A stretch of DNA of 64,000 bases from Palsa-661 sp035535015 (GTDB taxonomy: Bacteria; Actinomycetota; Acidimicrobiia; Acidimicrobiales; UBA8190), in the NCBI GenBank assembly GCA_035535015.1, contig DATLQU010000011.1, positions 176,112 to 240,111 on the forward strand, given 5' to 3'. Every line of letters starts with the position of its first letter. Position 1 is the first letter of the stretch. The notes under the pieces were generated by a model. It worked only from the letters and a program-made list of their open reading frames with translations. It did no database searches and had not been told where the DNA came from. The position numbers were made by a program, and so were the translations under genes. Positions 16,112 to 23,882 of the stretch are shown here, one piece after another.

Positions 16112-17152
16112 TCACGACAGAATGGGGATGATCGGGGGCAAGTCGACGATGGTGCGTATCCCGGGATCCGCTCCGCACACCGCCGGCACGACGTTGACGG
16201 CCCGATTGGCGGTGAAGCCCGGCGAGGTGTCGCCCATCCGCTCGATGGGCACGTCGAACCGGATGTCGACGTCGAGCGGTGCGTCGCCGGCGACCCTTAG
16301 GTGCCAGCCGGTGGCCCGTAGGTCCCACGCCGGTTCGAGGTCGTCGGTGCAGTACCACACGGCCCGAAACGACAGGAAGGGCTTGTCTCCCCGCAGACCG
16401 GTGACAGTCATCCGCTGGGCCGCCACCGTCCCCTCTTCGATGGTGCCGGCGGCAATCGTGGTCCGACGGCGGGCACAGGCCACCTCGCCGGCGGCGACCA
16501 CCGAGTCGAGCGGCATTGACAGCGCATCGGCCAGCATGCGCAGGGTCGGACCAAAGCTCTGGGCTCCGTGCGCCCAACGTCCCGAGTCGAAAGTCGCTGG
16601 GCCGCGCCCGTAGCCCATGAGGGAGAAGAGCAGTTCGGGGGAGTTCCGGCGTGAAAGATCGGCATACTCCTCGATGATCAGCTCATCGATCCGCCGCTCG
16701 ATGGAAGCGAGGACGATGGGCACGGCCTCGGAGATGAAACCGGGACTGCTGCCCGTGCTGTGGATCGAACTGGCCCCTGCCGCGCAGGCGGCCTCGATCT
16801 GGGACCGATGGCCCGGGTCCATACTCGGGGGGTGATGGAACTCGCCTCGGGTGGTCACAACGTTCGAACCCGACGCCAACACCCGGCTCAGCGCGTCGAA
16901 GTCGCACCCCTGGGGCATGTAGAGGACGCAGTCGGCGTCGAGCTCGAGGATCTCGTCGATCACGCAGGTGGCCGACACGCCGACGGTGTCGAGGCCACAC
17001 AGCTCGCCGGCGTCTCGCCCCGCCTTTTCGGGGTCGTGCACCATGACGCCGACCAGTGTCATGTGCGGGTGCTCCACGACGGCGCGCAGGGATCGCGCCC
17101 CGATGTTCCCGGTCGCCCACTGCACCACCCGATAGGGACGGATCGGGATCAC
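16112..17152 (-). CDS. DapB-like NAD(P)-dependent reductase/dehydrogenase
   Basis: The 346-residue protein has an N-terminal Rossmann segment (VVQWATGNIGARSLRAVVEHP) like dihydrodipicolinate reductase and 2,4-diaminopentanoate dehydrogenase, followed by GVMVHDPEKAGRDAGELCG and the segment STGSSPGFISEAVP. Many such genes occur in actinobacterial catabolic clusters with unknown substrates. It starts within the stop of the CitE-like gene (ATGA overlap at 17149), so the products are probably translated together. A role in reducing or oxidising a keto or imino intermediate of the operon is inference. Confidence 0.8.
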   Translation of the reverse strand: MIPIRPYRVVQWATGNIGARSLRAVVEHPHMTLVGVMVHDPEKAGRDAGELCGLDTVGVSATCVIDEILELDADCVLYMPQGCDFDALSRVLASGSNVVTTRGEFHHPPSMDPGHRSQIEAACAAGASSIHSTGSSPGFISEAVPIVLASIERRIDELIIEEYADLSRRNSPELLFSLMGYGRGPATFDSGRWAHGAQSFGPTLRMLADALSMPLDSVVAAGEVACARRRTTIAAGTIEEGTVAAQRMTVTGLRGDKPFLSFRAVWYCTDDLEPAWDLRATGWHLRVAGDAPLDVDIRFDVPIERMGDTSPGFTANRAVNVVPAVCGADPGIRTIVDLPPIIPILS

Positions 17153-18087
17153 GGGGACCGGGGCTCATCCTTGGCCAACGACGCCTTGTAGAGCGTGTTG
17201 GCGGCCAGGCGCATGTGGGCGGCGTCCACCAGCCGGCCGTCGCGGCCGATGGCGCCGACGCCGTCGGCCTCGGAGGCCCGGTACGTCCTTATCGCCTCCC
17301 GGGCTTCGGCGATTTCCGGCGCGGTGGGGGAGAACACGTCGTTGGCCACGGCCACCTGGTCGGGGTGGATGGCCCACTTGCCGTCGAAGCCCAGCAGGCT
17401 GGCGTGCTCGGCTGACCGGCGGTATCCCCCGAGATCCTTGTAGGCGGGATAGGGCGCGTCGATGGCGTCGATGCCCGCCGCGCGCGCCGCGGCCAGCACC
17501 TGGACACGGGCGAAATGCCAGAAGTCACCGGGGTACTCGCCGAGCGGGTCGAAGTTCCCGTCGACACGAGCTCGCAGGGAGGCCGAGAGATCGCCGGCAC
17601 CGAAGATGATGGCCTCCAGCCGGTCGCTGGAACGGGCGATGGCCATGGCGTTGCCGAGGCCCTCGGCCTCCTCGATGAGCACCTCCAGGCCGATGCGCTT
17701 GCTCAGGCCGAGCTTGTCCTCGAGCTGGGTGAGCAGCACGTCCACCCACCACACGTCGCGGGCGTCACGGGCCTTGGGGACGATGATGACATCGAGTGTC
17801 TCGCGGGCGCCGGTGACCACCTCGATGATGTCACCGTGGCACCACTGGGTGTCGATCCCGTTCACCCGAACGGCCCGCACCGTGCGCCCCCAGTCGAGGC
17901 CGGTCAGCGCCTGCACGGCGATCCGGCGAGCCCCGACTTTGGCCACGGGCGCGCAGGCGTCCTCCAGATCAAGGAACACGAGATCGGCGTCGGAGGCGGC
18001 CGCCTTCACGCACATCTTCTCGCTGCTGGCCGGTGTGGCCAGCTCGGACCGTCGGGCGCGCGGCATGGGGGCTGCGTCGATCTGCAT
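17149..18087 (-). CDS. CitE-like HpcH/HpaI family C-C lyase
   Basis: The 312-residue protein is a CitE/malyl-CoA lyase-type TIM barrel. ELATPASSEKM is the usual N-terminal region, VFLDLEDACAP holds the acidic metal ligands, IVPKARDARDV follows, and GKWAIHPDQV matches the C-terminal family motif. Such enzymes cleave malyl-, methylmalyl- or citramalyl-type CoA thioesters. ATG 18087 overlaps the CoA-transferase stop (ATGA). A CoA-transferase directly before a CitE-like lyase recalls citramalate/itaconate catabolism, where the acid is first activated and then split, but no dedicated hydratase is in the operon. Confidence 0.85.
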   Translation of the reverse strand: MQIDAAPMPRARRSELATPASSEKMCVKAAASDADLVFLDLEDACAPVAKVGARRIAVQALTGLDWGRTVRAVRVNGIDTQWCHGDIIEVVTGARETLDVIIVPKARDARDVWWVDVLLTQLEDKLGLSKRIGLEVLIEEAEGLGNAMAIARSSDRLEAIIFGAGDLSASLRARVDGNFDPLGEYPGDFWHFARVQVLAAARAAGIDAIDAPYPAYKDLGGYRRSAEHASLLGFDGKWAIHPDQVAVANDVFSPTAPEIAEAREAIRTYRASEADGVGAIGRDGRLVDAAHMRLAANTLYKASLAKDEPRSP

Positions 18088-19295
18088 CAGATGACGCCCG
18101 CCTCGCGCAGAGCGGCCAGTCGGTCGGGCTCGACACCGAGGAGCTCCCCGAAGACGGCGTCGTTGTCGGCGCCGAGCGCTCGACCCAGATGCTCGATGCG
18201 GCCCGGGGTGGCACTCAGGCGCGCCACCGGTGCCTGCACGGTGACGGGACCCAGGTCCGGATCGTGGACCGCGACGAAGGTGCCACGCGCTCGCAGGTGC
18301 TCGTCGGCCATCAACTGGGCGGCGTCGTAGACCGGCGCCGCGGCCACCTCGGCCACCTCGAACACGGACATGGCCTCCTCGAGCGTATGCCGGGCCACCC
18401 AGCTGGCCACCGCCTCGTCGACCTCGGCGGCCCGGGCCTGGCGCATGACCGGGTCCACGTAGTCGGGGTTCTCCGCCATGTCCGGCCTCTCCACGGCGCG
18501 AAACACGCGTAGCGCGATGTTGGGCGACGCCCCTGAGATGGCCATCCACCTGCCGTCGGCTGTCCGATAGGCATTGCGCGGCGCACTGGCATCAAGCCGG
18601 TTGCCCATCCGGGTCGGGATCACACCGAGCTGGTCATAGGTCAAGGTGGCAGACTCGATGAGTCGCGCCAGGGGCTCGACGAGGTTGACGTCTACCAGCT
18701 GGCCCTGTCCGCCATGTACGTCCCGGTGGTACAGCGCCATCATCACCGCGTAGGTGGCGGCCAGGCCGGCCACGCCGTCGGCGAGCATGAACGGTGGAAG
18801 CGTGGGCGGCCCGTCGGGTTGGCCGGTCAAGTGGGCGAAACCGCTCATGGCTTCGGCCAGCGTGCCGAAGCCGGGACGGTCGCTCTTGGGTCCGCCGGCG
18901 CCGTAGCCGCTGATGTGGAGCATCACCAGGTGGGGATGGGCCCGATGGACCGACGGCCAGTCGAGACCCCATCGCTCGAGAGCGCTGGGTCGATTGCCGA
19001 AGATGGCCACGTCGCTCACCTCGAGGAGCTGGTGAAAGAGCTCCCGGCCTTCCCTGAGGCGGAGGTCGAGCGTCACGCAACGCTTGTTGCGGCTGATGCT
19101 CTTCCACACGAGGCCCACTTCGTCTTTGCGCTCGCCCCAGGTGCGCATGGGGTCTCCTTTGCCCGGCTGCTCCACCTTGACGACGTCGGCACCGAACTCG
19201 GCGAAGGCGGTGGCCACGACGGGCCCGGCCGCCAGGGTGGCCGTGTCCACCACGCGCAGGCCCTGCAGCGGGCCGGCCACAGCCTCCTCAGGCAT
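18087..19295 (-). CDS. CaiB/BaiF family CoA-transferase
   Basis: The 402-residue class III CoA-transferase has LRVVDTATLAAGPVVATAFAEFG, VVKVEQPGKGDPMR, HISGYGAGGPKSDRPG, SGFAHLTGQPDGPP and the catalytic aspartate in MLADGVAGLAATYA. It ends with the usual lid and SATPGRIEHLG. It is translationally coupled on both sides, overlapping the luciferase-like monooxygenase gene by 8 bases and the CitE-like gene by one codon. It likely activates the acid produced by the monooxygenase step so that the lyase can cleave it. This order of events is inference. Confidence 0.9.
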   Translation of the reverse strand: MPEEAVAGPLQGLRVVDTATLAAGPVVATAFAEFGADVVKVEQPGKGDPMRTWGERKDEVGLVWKSISRNKRCVTLDLRLREGRELFHQLLEVSDVAIFGNRPSALERWGLDWPSVHRAHPHLVMLHISGYGAGGPKSDRPGFGTLAEAMSGFAHLTGQPDGPPTLPPFMLADGVAGLAATYAVMMALYHRDVHGGQGQLVDVNLVEPLARLIESATLTYDQLGVIPTRMGNRLDASAPRNAYRTADGRWMAISGASPNIALRVFRAVERPDMAENPDYVDPVMRQARAAEVDEAVASWVARHTLEEAMSVFEVAEVAAAPVYDAAQLMADEHLRARGTFVAVHDPDLGPVTVQAPVARLSATPGRIEHLGRALGADNDAVFGELLGVEPDRLAALREAGVI

Positions 19296-20634
19296 GGACC
19301 GCCGCCTCCGGCCTCGCTAGCCCGAGGTTTTCGCGCAGAGTGGTGCCGGTGTACTGACGGCGGAACACGTCGCGGCGCTGCAACTCCGGGACTACCAGCC
19401 GGACTACGTCCTCGTAGGCGCCGGGACTGTGGGTGGCGGCGACGACGAAACCGTCGCACGCCTCGGCTTCCATCCAGTGCTCCATCTGGTCGGCCACTTC
19501 GTCGGCGGTGCCCACGAAGCGCGGACCCTGGAGAAGGGTGGCCCGGTGGCCGGCCAGATCGGCCAGGGTGACCCGGTCGCCGATGTGGCTGCGCAGGTTC
19601 TGCACCAGCCCCCGAATACCCGACACCGACTCGACCAACTCGTCGGTGATGGGTTCGTCGAGCGCCATCCCCGAGAAATCGTAATTCATGAGCTCCGACA
19701 GCAGGGTCAGGGAGGCCAGGGGATCGACCAGTTCATGCAGGAACAGCTGCTCGCGCTCCTCGGCGTGTGCGTGGGACTCGCCCAGCACCGTGTACACCAT
19801 GGGCAGCATCTTGACCGACTCAGGGTCGCGCCCGCCCGCGCCGATCCGCTCCTTCTGGTCCTTGTAGTGGCTCCGGGCGATGTCGATGTCGGGGTCACCG
19901 GTGAAGATGAGTTCGGCCCACCGCGCCGCAAAGTCCCGCCCCCGGCCCGACGAGCCGGCCTGGAGCAGCACAGGCCGGCCCTGCGGGCACCGGGGTACCG
20001 TCAGCGGGCCGCGGACGCTGAACCACCTCCCGTTGTGGCCGAGCTCGTGAACCCGGTCCGGGTCGGCGAAGACACCGGCCGACCGGTCGAGCACGAGAGC
20101 GTCGTCCTCCCAGGTGTCCCACAGGCCGATGGTCGCCTCGAGGAACTCATCGGCTCGTTCGTAGCGCTCGTCGTGACCGAGGTGCTCGGTGAAGCCGTAG
20201 TTCTGCGCCTCGCTGTCATTGACCGACGTCACCACATTCCACGCGGCGCGGCCGCCGCTCAGATGGTCGAGGGTGGCGAAGGTCCGGGCCACGTGGAAAG
20301 GGGAGTAGTACGTCGTGGAGTAGGTGGCGCCCAGCCCGATGTGATCGGTCACCCCGGCGATGATGCCGAGCACCACGCTCAGGTCCAGCTTGACGGGCCT
20401 CGCCCCGAGACGTACGGCTTCGGCCACCGAGCCGCCGTAGATTCCTGGCATGGCCAAGCGGTCGTCGAAGAACATCATGTCGAAGCAACCCTCTTCGAGG
20501 ACCCGGCCGAGCTTGGCGTAGTAACGGGAGCTCAGGAACCCGTGCTCGGTGGCCGGGTGCCGCCACGAGCCGGCGTAGACGGTGGTGCTGCCCGCCTGCA
20601 TGAATCCCACCAGAGACATTGATCGCTTCGGCAT
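19288..20634 (-). CDS. luciferase-like FMN-dependent monooxygenase (NtaA/DszA type)
   Basis: The 448-residue protein belongs to the flavin-dependent two-component monooxygenases that include NtaA, SnaA and DszA. Signs are the N-terminal FMQAGSTTVYAGSWRHP, FFDDRLAMPGIYGG, WNVVTSVNDSEAQNYG (the group hallmark), and LLQAGSSGRGRDFAARWAE. It uses FMNH2 from a separate reductase; a candidate flavin reductase is at 22711-23235. ATG 20634 is chosen because MPKRSMSLVGF is the natural N-terminus. The longer frame up to 21114 crosses the divergent GntR gene. It opens the five-gene operon and faces the GntR regulator across 73 bases. Confidence 0.88.
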   Translation of the reverse strand: MPKRSMSLVGFMQAGSTTVYAGSWRHPATEHGFLSSRYYAKLGRVLEEGCFDMMFFDDRLAMPGIYGGSVAEAVRLGARPVKLDLSVVLGIIAGVTDHIGLGATYSTTYYSPFHVARTFATLDHLSGGRAAWNVVTSVNDSEAQNYGFTEHLGHDERYERADEFLEATIGLWDTWEDDALVLDRSAGVFADPDRVHELGHNGRWFSVRGPLTVPRCPQGRPVLLQAGSSGRGRDFAARWAELIFTGDPDIDIARSHYKDQKERIGAGGRDPESVKMLPMVYTVLGESHAHAEEREQLFLHELVDPLASLTLLSELMNYDFSGMALDEPITDELVESVSGIRGLVQNLRSHIGDRVTLADLAGHRATLLQGPRFVGTADEVADQMEHWMEAEACDGFVVAATHSPGAYEDVVRLVVPELQRRDVFRRQYTGTTLRENLGLARPEAAVHA

Positions 20635-20699
20635 GCCGCGCCCCTCTCGGTCAGCCTCGTGCGGCCGGCCGCGCTTCGGTGAATCATGGCCTAAGCTAG

Positions 20700-20717
20700 T
20701 ATCTGATATGTCAGATA
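20700..20717. promoter_or_regulatory. perfect inverted repeat, probable GntR operator
   Basis: TATCTGA-TATG-TCAGATA is a perfect 7-bp inverted repeat with a 4-bp spacer in the divergent region between the monooxygenase operon and the GntR gene. Its centre is the ATG at 20708. If the GntR starts instead at ATG 20726, the repeat is just upstream. The position suits autoregulation and control of the divergent operon. Confidence 0.6.
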
Positions 20718-21370
20718 TCAACCGGATGGGCGAGACGGTACGGTCCCGGGCGGCCCGTGAGCTACGCGACCGCATTCTCACCGGTCGCCTGCCGGCGGGC
20801 ACCCGGCTGGACCTCGACCAGATCACGCGGGAGTTCGGTACCAGCCGCACCCCCGTGCGCGAGGCGCTGCTCGAGCTGTCCCATGAAGGCCTCGTGGAGG
20901 TGGCGCCGCGTAGTGGTATCACCGTGCTCGGCATCAGCCCCGAGGACGCGGTGGACAGCTTCGCCGTCCTGGCCGCCTTGTCGGGCAAGGCGGCCGAGTG
21001 GGCCACGGCCCGCGTCGGTCCCGAGGAGCTGGCCGAGCTGCAGCGCCTGGACGCCGCCGTCGAGGAGGCCAACGACATGGTGGCAGCCAACTGGCGTTTC
21101 CACCGGGCGGTCAACCTGGCGTCGGGCTCCCGCCGGCTTCTCGTGCACCTGCGCCAAGCGGTCCGGGCCGTGCCCAGCAGCTACTTCGAGCTGTTTCCGG
21201 CTCAGGAGAAGCGAAGCCGCGGAGAGCACGCCGCGTTGCTCGGGGCCATACGCCGGGGTGACGCGGCCAAGGCGCGGGTCCTGGCCGAGGCACACGTCCT
21301 CGAGGCGGGGGGCGCGCTCGGGGACTGGCTGCGCACACAACACGCCGACGACGGACACGGCGGGGCGTAG
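20708..21370 (+). CDS. GntR-family regulator (FadR/FCD subfamily)
   Basis: The 220-residue protein has a winged helix-turn-helix (ELRDRILTGRLPAGTRL, then FGTSRTPVREALLELSHEGLV) followed by an all-helical FCD-type effector domain (AELQRLDAAVEEANDMVA, WRFHRAVNLASGSRRL, RGEHAALLGAIRRGD), where metal-binding His residues are visible. It is divergent from the LLM monooxygenase operon and a perfect palindrome lies between them. It therefore probably represses that operon until a carboxylic acid ligand is present. The start could be ATG 20708 or ATG 20726; the conserved fold begins after the second. Confidence 0.9.
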   Translation: MSDINRMGETVRSRAARELRDRILTGRLPAGTRLDLDQITREFGTSRTPVREALLELSHEGLVEVAPRSGITVLGISPEDAVDSFAVLAALSGKAAEWATARVGPEELAELQRLDAAVEEANDMVAANWRFHRAVNLASGSRRLLVHLRQAVRAVPSSYFELFPAQEKRSRGEHAALLGAIRRGDAAKARVLAEAHVLEAGGALGDWLRTQHADDGHGGA

Positions 21371-21377
21371 CCCGCCG

Positions 21378-22679
21378 TCAGCTGTTCGAGGCCGCCATCG
21401 CCCGGCGGGCGCGCTGACGAAATCCCTCGAGCTTCTCGTCCGGTGTGCGCACCCGGGTGCTGCGGGCCATGATCGACACGTCGTGTCCGGCCGCTTTGCT
21501 ACGCAATGCACCCACGGTGGCCTCGTCCTCGGGTATGTGGAGGAAGGGGTCGAACGAGTACCACCGCATGGCGTTTTCATGGGTCATCTTGGCGATCTCG
21601 TCGTCGGGGACGGCATTGGCGGCGAACACCGTGCCGAGCTCCTCGGGGGCATTGGGCCACATCGAGTCGGAGTGGGGGTAGTCGGCCTCCCAGGCGATGT
21701 TGTCAATGCCGATACGATCCCGGAGCGCCACTCCCACCGGATCGCTGATGAAGCAGGTGAGGAAGTGCTGACGAAACACCTCGCTCGGGAGCCTGCCGCC
21801 GAAGTCCTGCAATGTCCAGGCGCGGTGCATCTCGTATGTCCGATCGACGCGCTCGAGGAAGTAGGGAATCCATCCCGTCCCGCCCTCGGACAGCGCCACC
21901 CGGAGGTCAGGGAAGGATTTGAGGACCCGTGACCACAGAAGGTCCGCGGCAGCAGACTGGATGTTCATCGGCTGTAGCGTGATCATGACGTCCGGCGGGG
22001 AGTCGACGGCGGGAATGGTCAGCTTCCCCGAAGAGCCCAGGTGGATGGAAAGCACGGTGCCGGTGTCGCAGCATGCTTTCCATACCGGGTCCCAGTATTC
22101 GTCGTGGAAGCTCGGGTACGTGAGGGCGGCCGGATTTTCGGTGAAGCTCAACGAGTGACAGCCCTTGGCCGCCGTGCGGCGGATCTCCTCGGCCGTACGC
22201 TCGGCGTCCCAGATCATCGGCACGGCCATGGGGATGAATCGGCCCGGATAGGCGCCGCACCACTCATCGATGTGCCAGTCGTTGTAGGCGCGCACCAGCG
22301 CGTTCGACAGCTCGCGGTCTTCCGACAGGAACGTCCGGGCCGTGAAGGTGGGGAACGAGGGGAAGTTCATCGACGCCAGCACACCACCGGCATCCATATC
22401 CTTCACCCGCTCGTGCACGTCGTAGCAGCCGGGTCGTACTTCGTCGAGGCTCTGAGGTTCGAGGCCGTACTCCTCGCGGGGTCGGCCGGCCACGGCGTTC
22501 AAAGCGGCCGTCTCCATGACGAGTTTGCCGAATACCCACACGTCGTTGCCCTCGTCGTTGCGCACCAACTTGGGGGCGCTCTCGAGGTACTTGGCGTCGA
22601 GGTGGTTGACGAACAGGTCGGGCGGCTCGATGAGGTGGTCGTCGACGCTGATCAGGACGAGGTCATCGATTCCGGCCAT
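21378..22679 (-). CDS. TIM-barrel amidohydrolase (amidohydrolase 2 family)
   Basis: The 433-residue protein begins with ISVDDHLIEPPDLF, the characteristic beta-1 motif of a large actinobacterial amidohydrolase 2 group. It carries SIHLGSSGK in the middle and NIAWEADYPHSDSMWP near the C-terminus, where Asp and His complete the metal site. These are metal-dependent hydrolases or decarboxylases with mostly unassigned substrates. GGGAGGG precedes ATG 22679. It follows the flavin reductase gene by 31 bases and probably shares its transcript. It converges on the GntR gene with 7 bases between stops. Confidence 0.88.
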   Translation of the reverse strand: MAGIDDLVLISVDDHLIEPPDLFVNHLDAKYLESAPKLVRNDEGNDVWVFGKLVMETAALNAVAGRPREEYGLEPQSLDEVRPGCYDVHERVKDMDAGGVLASMNFPSFPTFTARTFLSEDRELSNALVRAYNDWHIDEWCGAYPGRFIPMAVPMIWDAERTAEEIRRTAAKGCHSLSFTENPAALTYPSFHDEYWDPVWKACCDTGTVLSIHLGSSGKLTIPAVDSPPDVMITLQPMNIQSAAADLLWSRVLKSFPDLRVALSEGGTGWIPYFLERVDRTYEMHRAWTLQDFGGRLPSEVFRQHFLTCFISDPVGVALRDRIGIDNIAWEADYPHSDSMWPNAPEELGTVFAANAVPDDEIAKMTHENAMRWYSFDPFLHIPEDEATVGALRSKAAGHDVSIMARSTRVRTPDEKLEGFRQRARRAMAASNS

Positions 22680-22710
22680 CGGATCCCTCCCGAGAACTAC
22701 GTTTCCGATT

Positions 22711-23235
22711 TCAAAGAGGAAGCGTATCACCAGGTGCTAAGTGCTGCCCCGCCGGCGGAAGGTCGTAGGCGCCGGACGCACGGGCCAGCCACTGCTCCAG
22801 CTCGAGGCTGGCCTCCCACGCCGACTCGAGCAGGAACAGCGCCGGCGCTGGGCAGGCGCAACCGATCTCGCTGAGGACCGGCTTCAGGCAGTGCTCACCG
22901 GCCAACGCGTGGCGGGGCGAGGCCCCGAGCATGAGGGCCACGGCCGGGGTGTTGGCCAGCTCTCCGGCGGCGAAGTGGTCGAGGAAGAGCTTGAGCAGAC
23001 CGGTGTAGGTGGCCTTGAAGATGGGCGAGGCGACGATGAGGAGATCGCTGCCCAGCACGACCTGCTTGGCCGCCTGCACCGCGGGTGATCCCCACTCGAG
23101 CAACGCCGGTCCCAACTCGGCTAGCTCCACCGCGGACGCGGGTGGCGTGCCAGTGAGACGCTGGGCGATCATGTCGGCGGCCCGGCGGGTGCGCGACCCG
23201 ATCTTCGGGTTGCCGACGACGACCACGACGTTCAT
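22711..23235 (-). CDS. NADPH-dependent FMN reductase
   Basis: The 174-residue flavodoxin-fold protein has the phosphate-binding loop VVVGNPKIGSRTRRAAD and the SsuE/ArsH-type segment VASPIFKATYTGLLKLFLDHF. It would supply reduced FMN to two-component monooxygenases. Two luciferase-like monooxygenases in this window (19288-20634 and possibly 32055-33041) are candidates for its partner. It is transcribed with the amidohydrolase downstream and is divergent from the MarR gene across about 50 bases. Confidence 0.88.
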   Translation of the reverse strand: MNVVVVVGNPKIGSRTRRAADMIAQRLTGTPPASAVELAELGPALLEWGSPAVQAAKQVVLGSDLLIVASPIFKATYTGLLKLFLDHFAAGELANTPAVALMLGASPRHALAGEHCLKPVLSEIGCACPAPALFLLESAWEASLELEQWLARASGAYDLPPAGQHLAPGDTLPL

Positions 23236-23284
23236 GTGCCCTCCAGTTGGGCGCAGGCGCCCTCGCCCCTATCCTTGTACCGTC

Positions 23285-23794
23285 ATGCCGGACGACCGCA
23301 AGCTGGCCTTCGACCCGATCGCCGAGGCTCGCCGCCAATGGTCCGGCCGGGGATGGGACGAAGCCGCGTCGGGCATGGCGGTGGTGACCTCGATCATGCG
23401 GGTGCAGCAGCTGTTCACGGCGCGGGCCGACGCCGTGCTCCGAGGCTTCGGGCTTACCTTCGCCCGTTTCGAAGTGCTCATGCTGCTGCTCTTCTCGCGC
23501 CATGGCGAGCTACCTCTGGGCAAGGTGGGGGAGCGGCTGCAGGTGGGCCCGGCCAGTGTCACCAACGCCATCGACCGGCTCGAGGCCGACGGGTTGGTGA
23601 TGCGACGTGCCAATCCACTCGACGGTCGAGGGGTGCTGGCGGCGATCACGCCGGCCGGGCGACGTCTGGCCCGCCGGGCCACCGATGATCTCAACGGTCA
23701 GTTCTTCGCCTCGCTCGAGCTTTCGGGTGAGGAACTCGACAGCTTGTTCGCGCTCTTGCGGGAGGTGCGCCGGCGAGCCGGCGATTTTGCCTAG
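23285..23794 (+). CDS. MarR-family transcriptional regulator
   Basis: The 169-residue protein has an N-terminal dimer helix and a winged helix-turn-helix (FARFEVLMLLLFSRHGELPLG, VGERLQVGPASVTNAIDRLEADGLV, RANPLDGRGVLAAITPAGRR). MarR proteins usually repress their own and divergent genes and release on binding phenolic or CoA ligands. It sits divergently from the flavin reductase and 88 bases ahead of the mutase genes, so either could be its target. ATG 23285 was chosen because the upstream open frame is only the reductase in reverse. Confidence 0.88.
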   Translation: MPDDRKLAFDPIAEARRQWSGRGWDEAASGMAVVTSIMRVQQLFTARADAVLRGFGLTFARFEVLMLLLFSRHGELPLGKVGERLQVGPASVTNAIDRLEADGLVMRRANPLDGRGVLAAITPAGRRLARRATDDLNGQFFASLELSGEELDSLFALLREVRRRAGDFA

Positions 23795-23882
23795 TGGGGC
23801 CATTGCAGATCTTTCGGCGTCGAAATATCATGGGCCCCTCGCCCGGATGGGGCGTCGCTTCGAGAGTTGGAGGTGACCGGCC

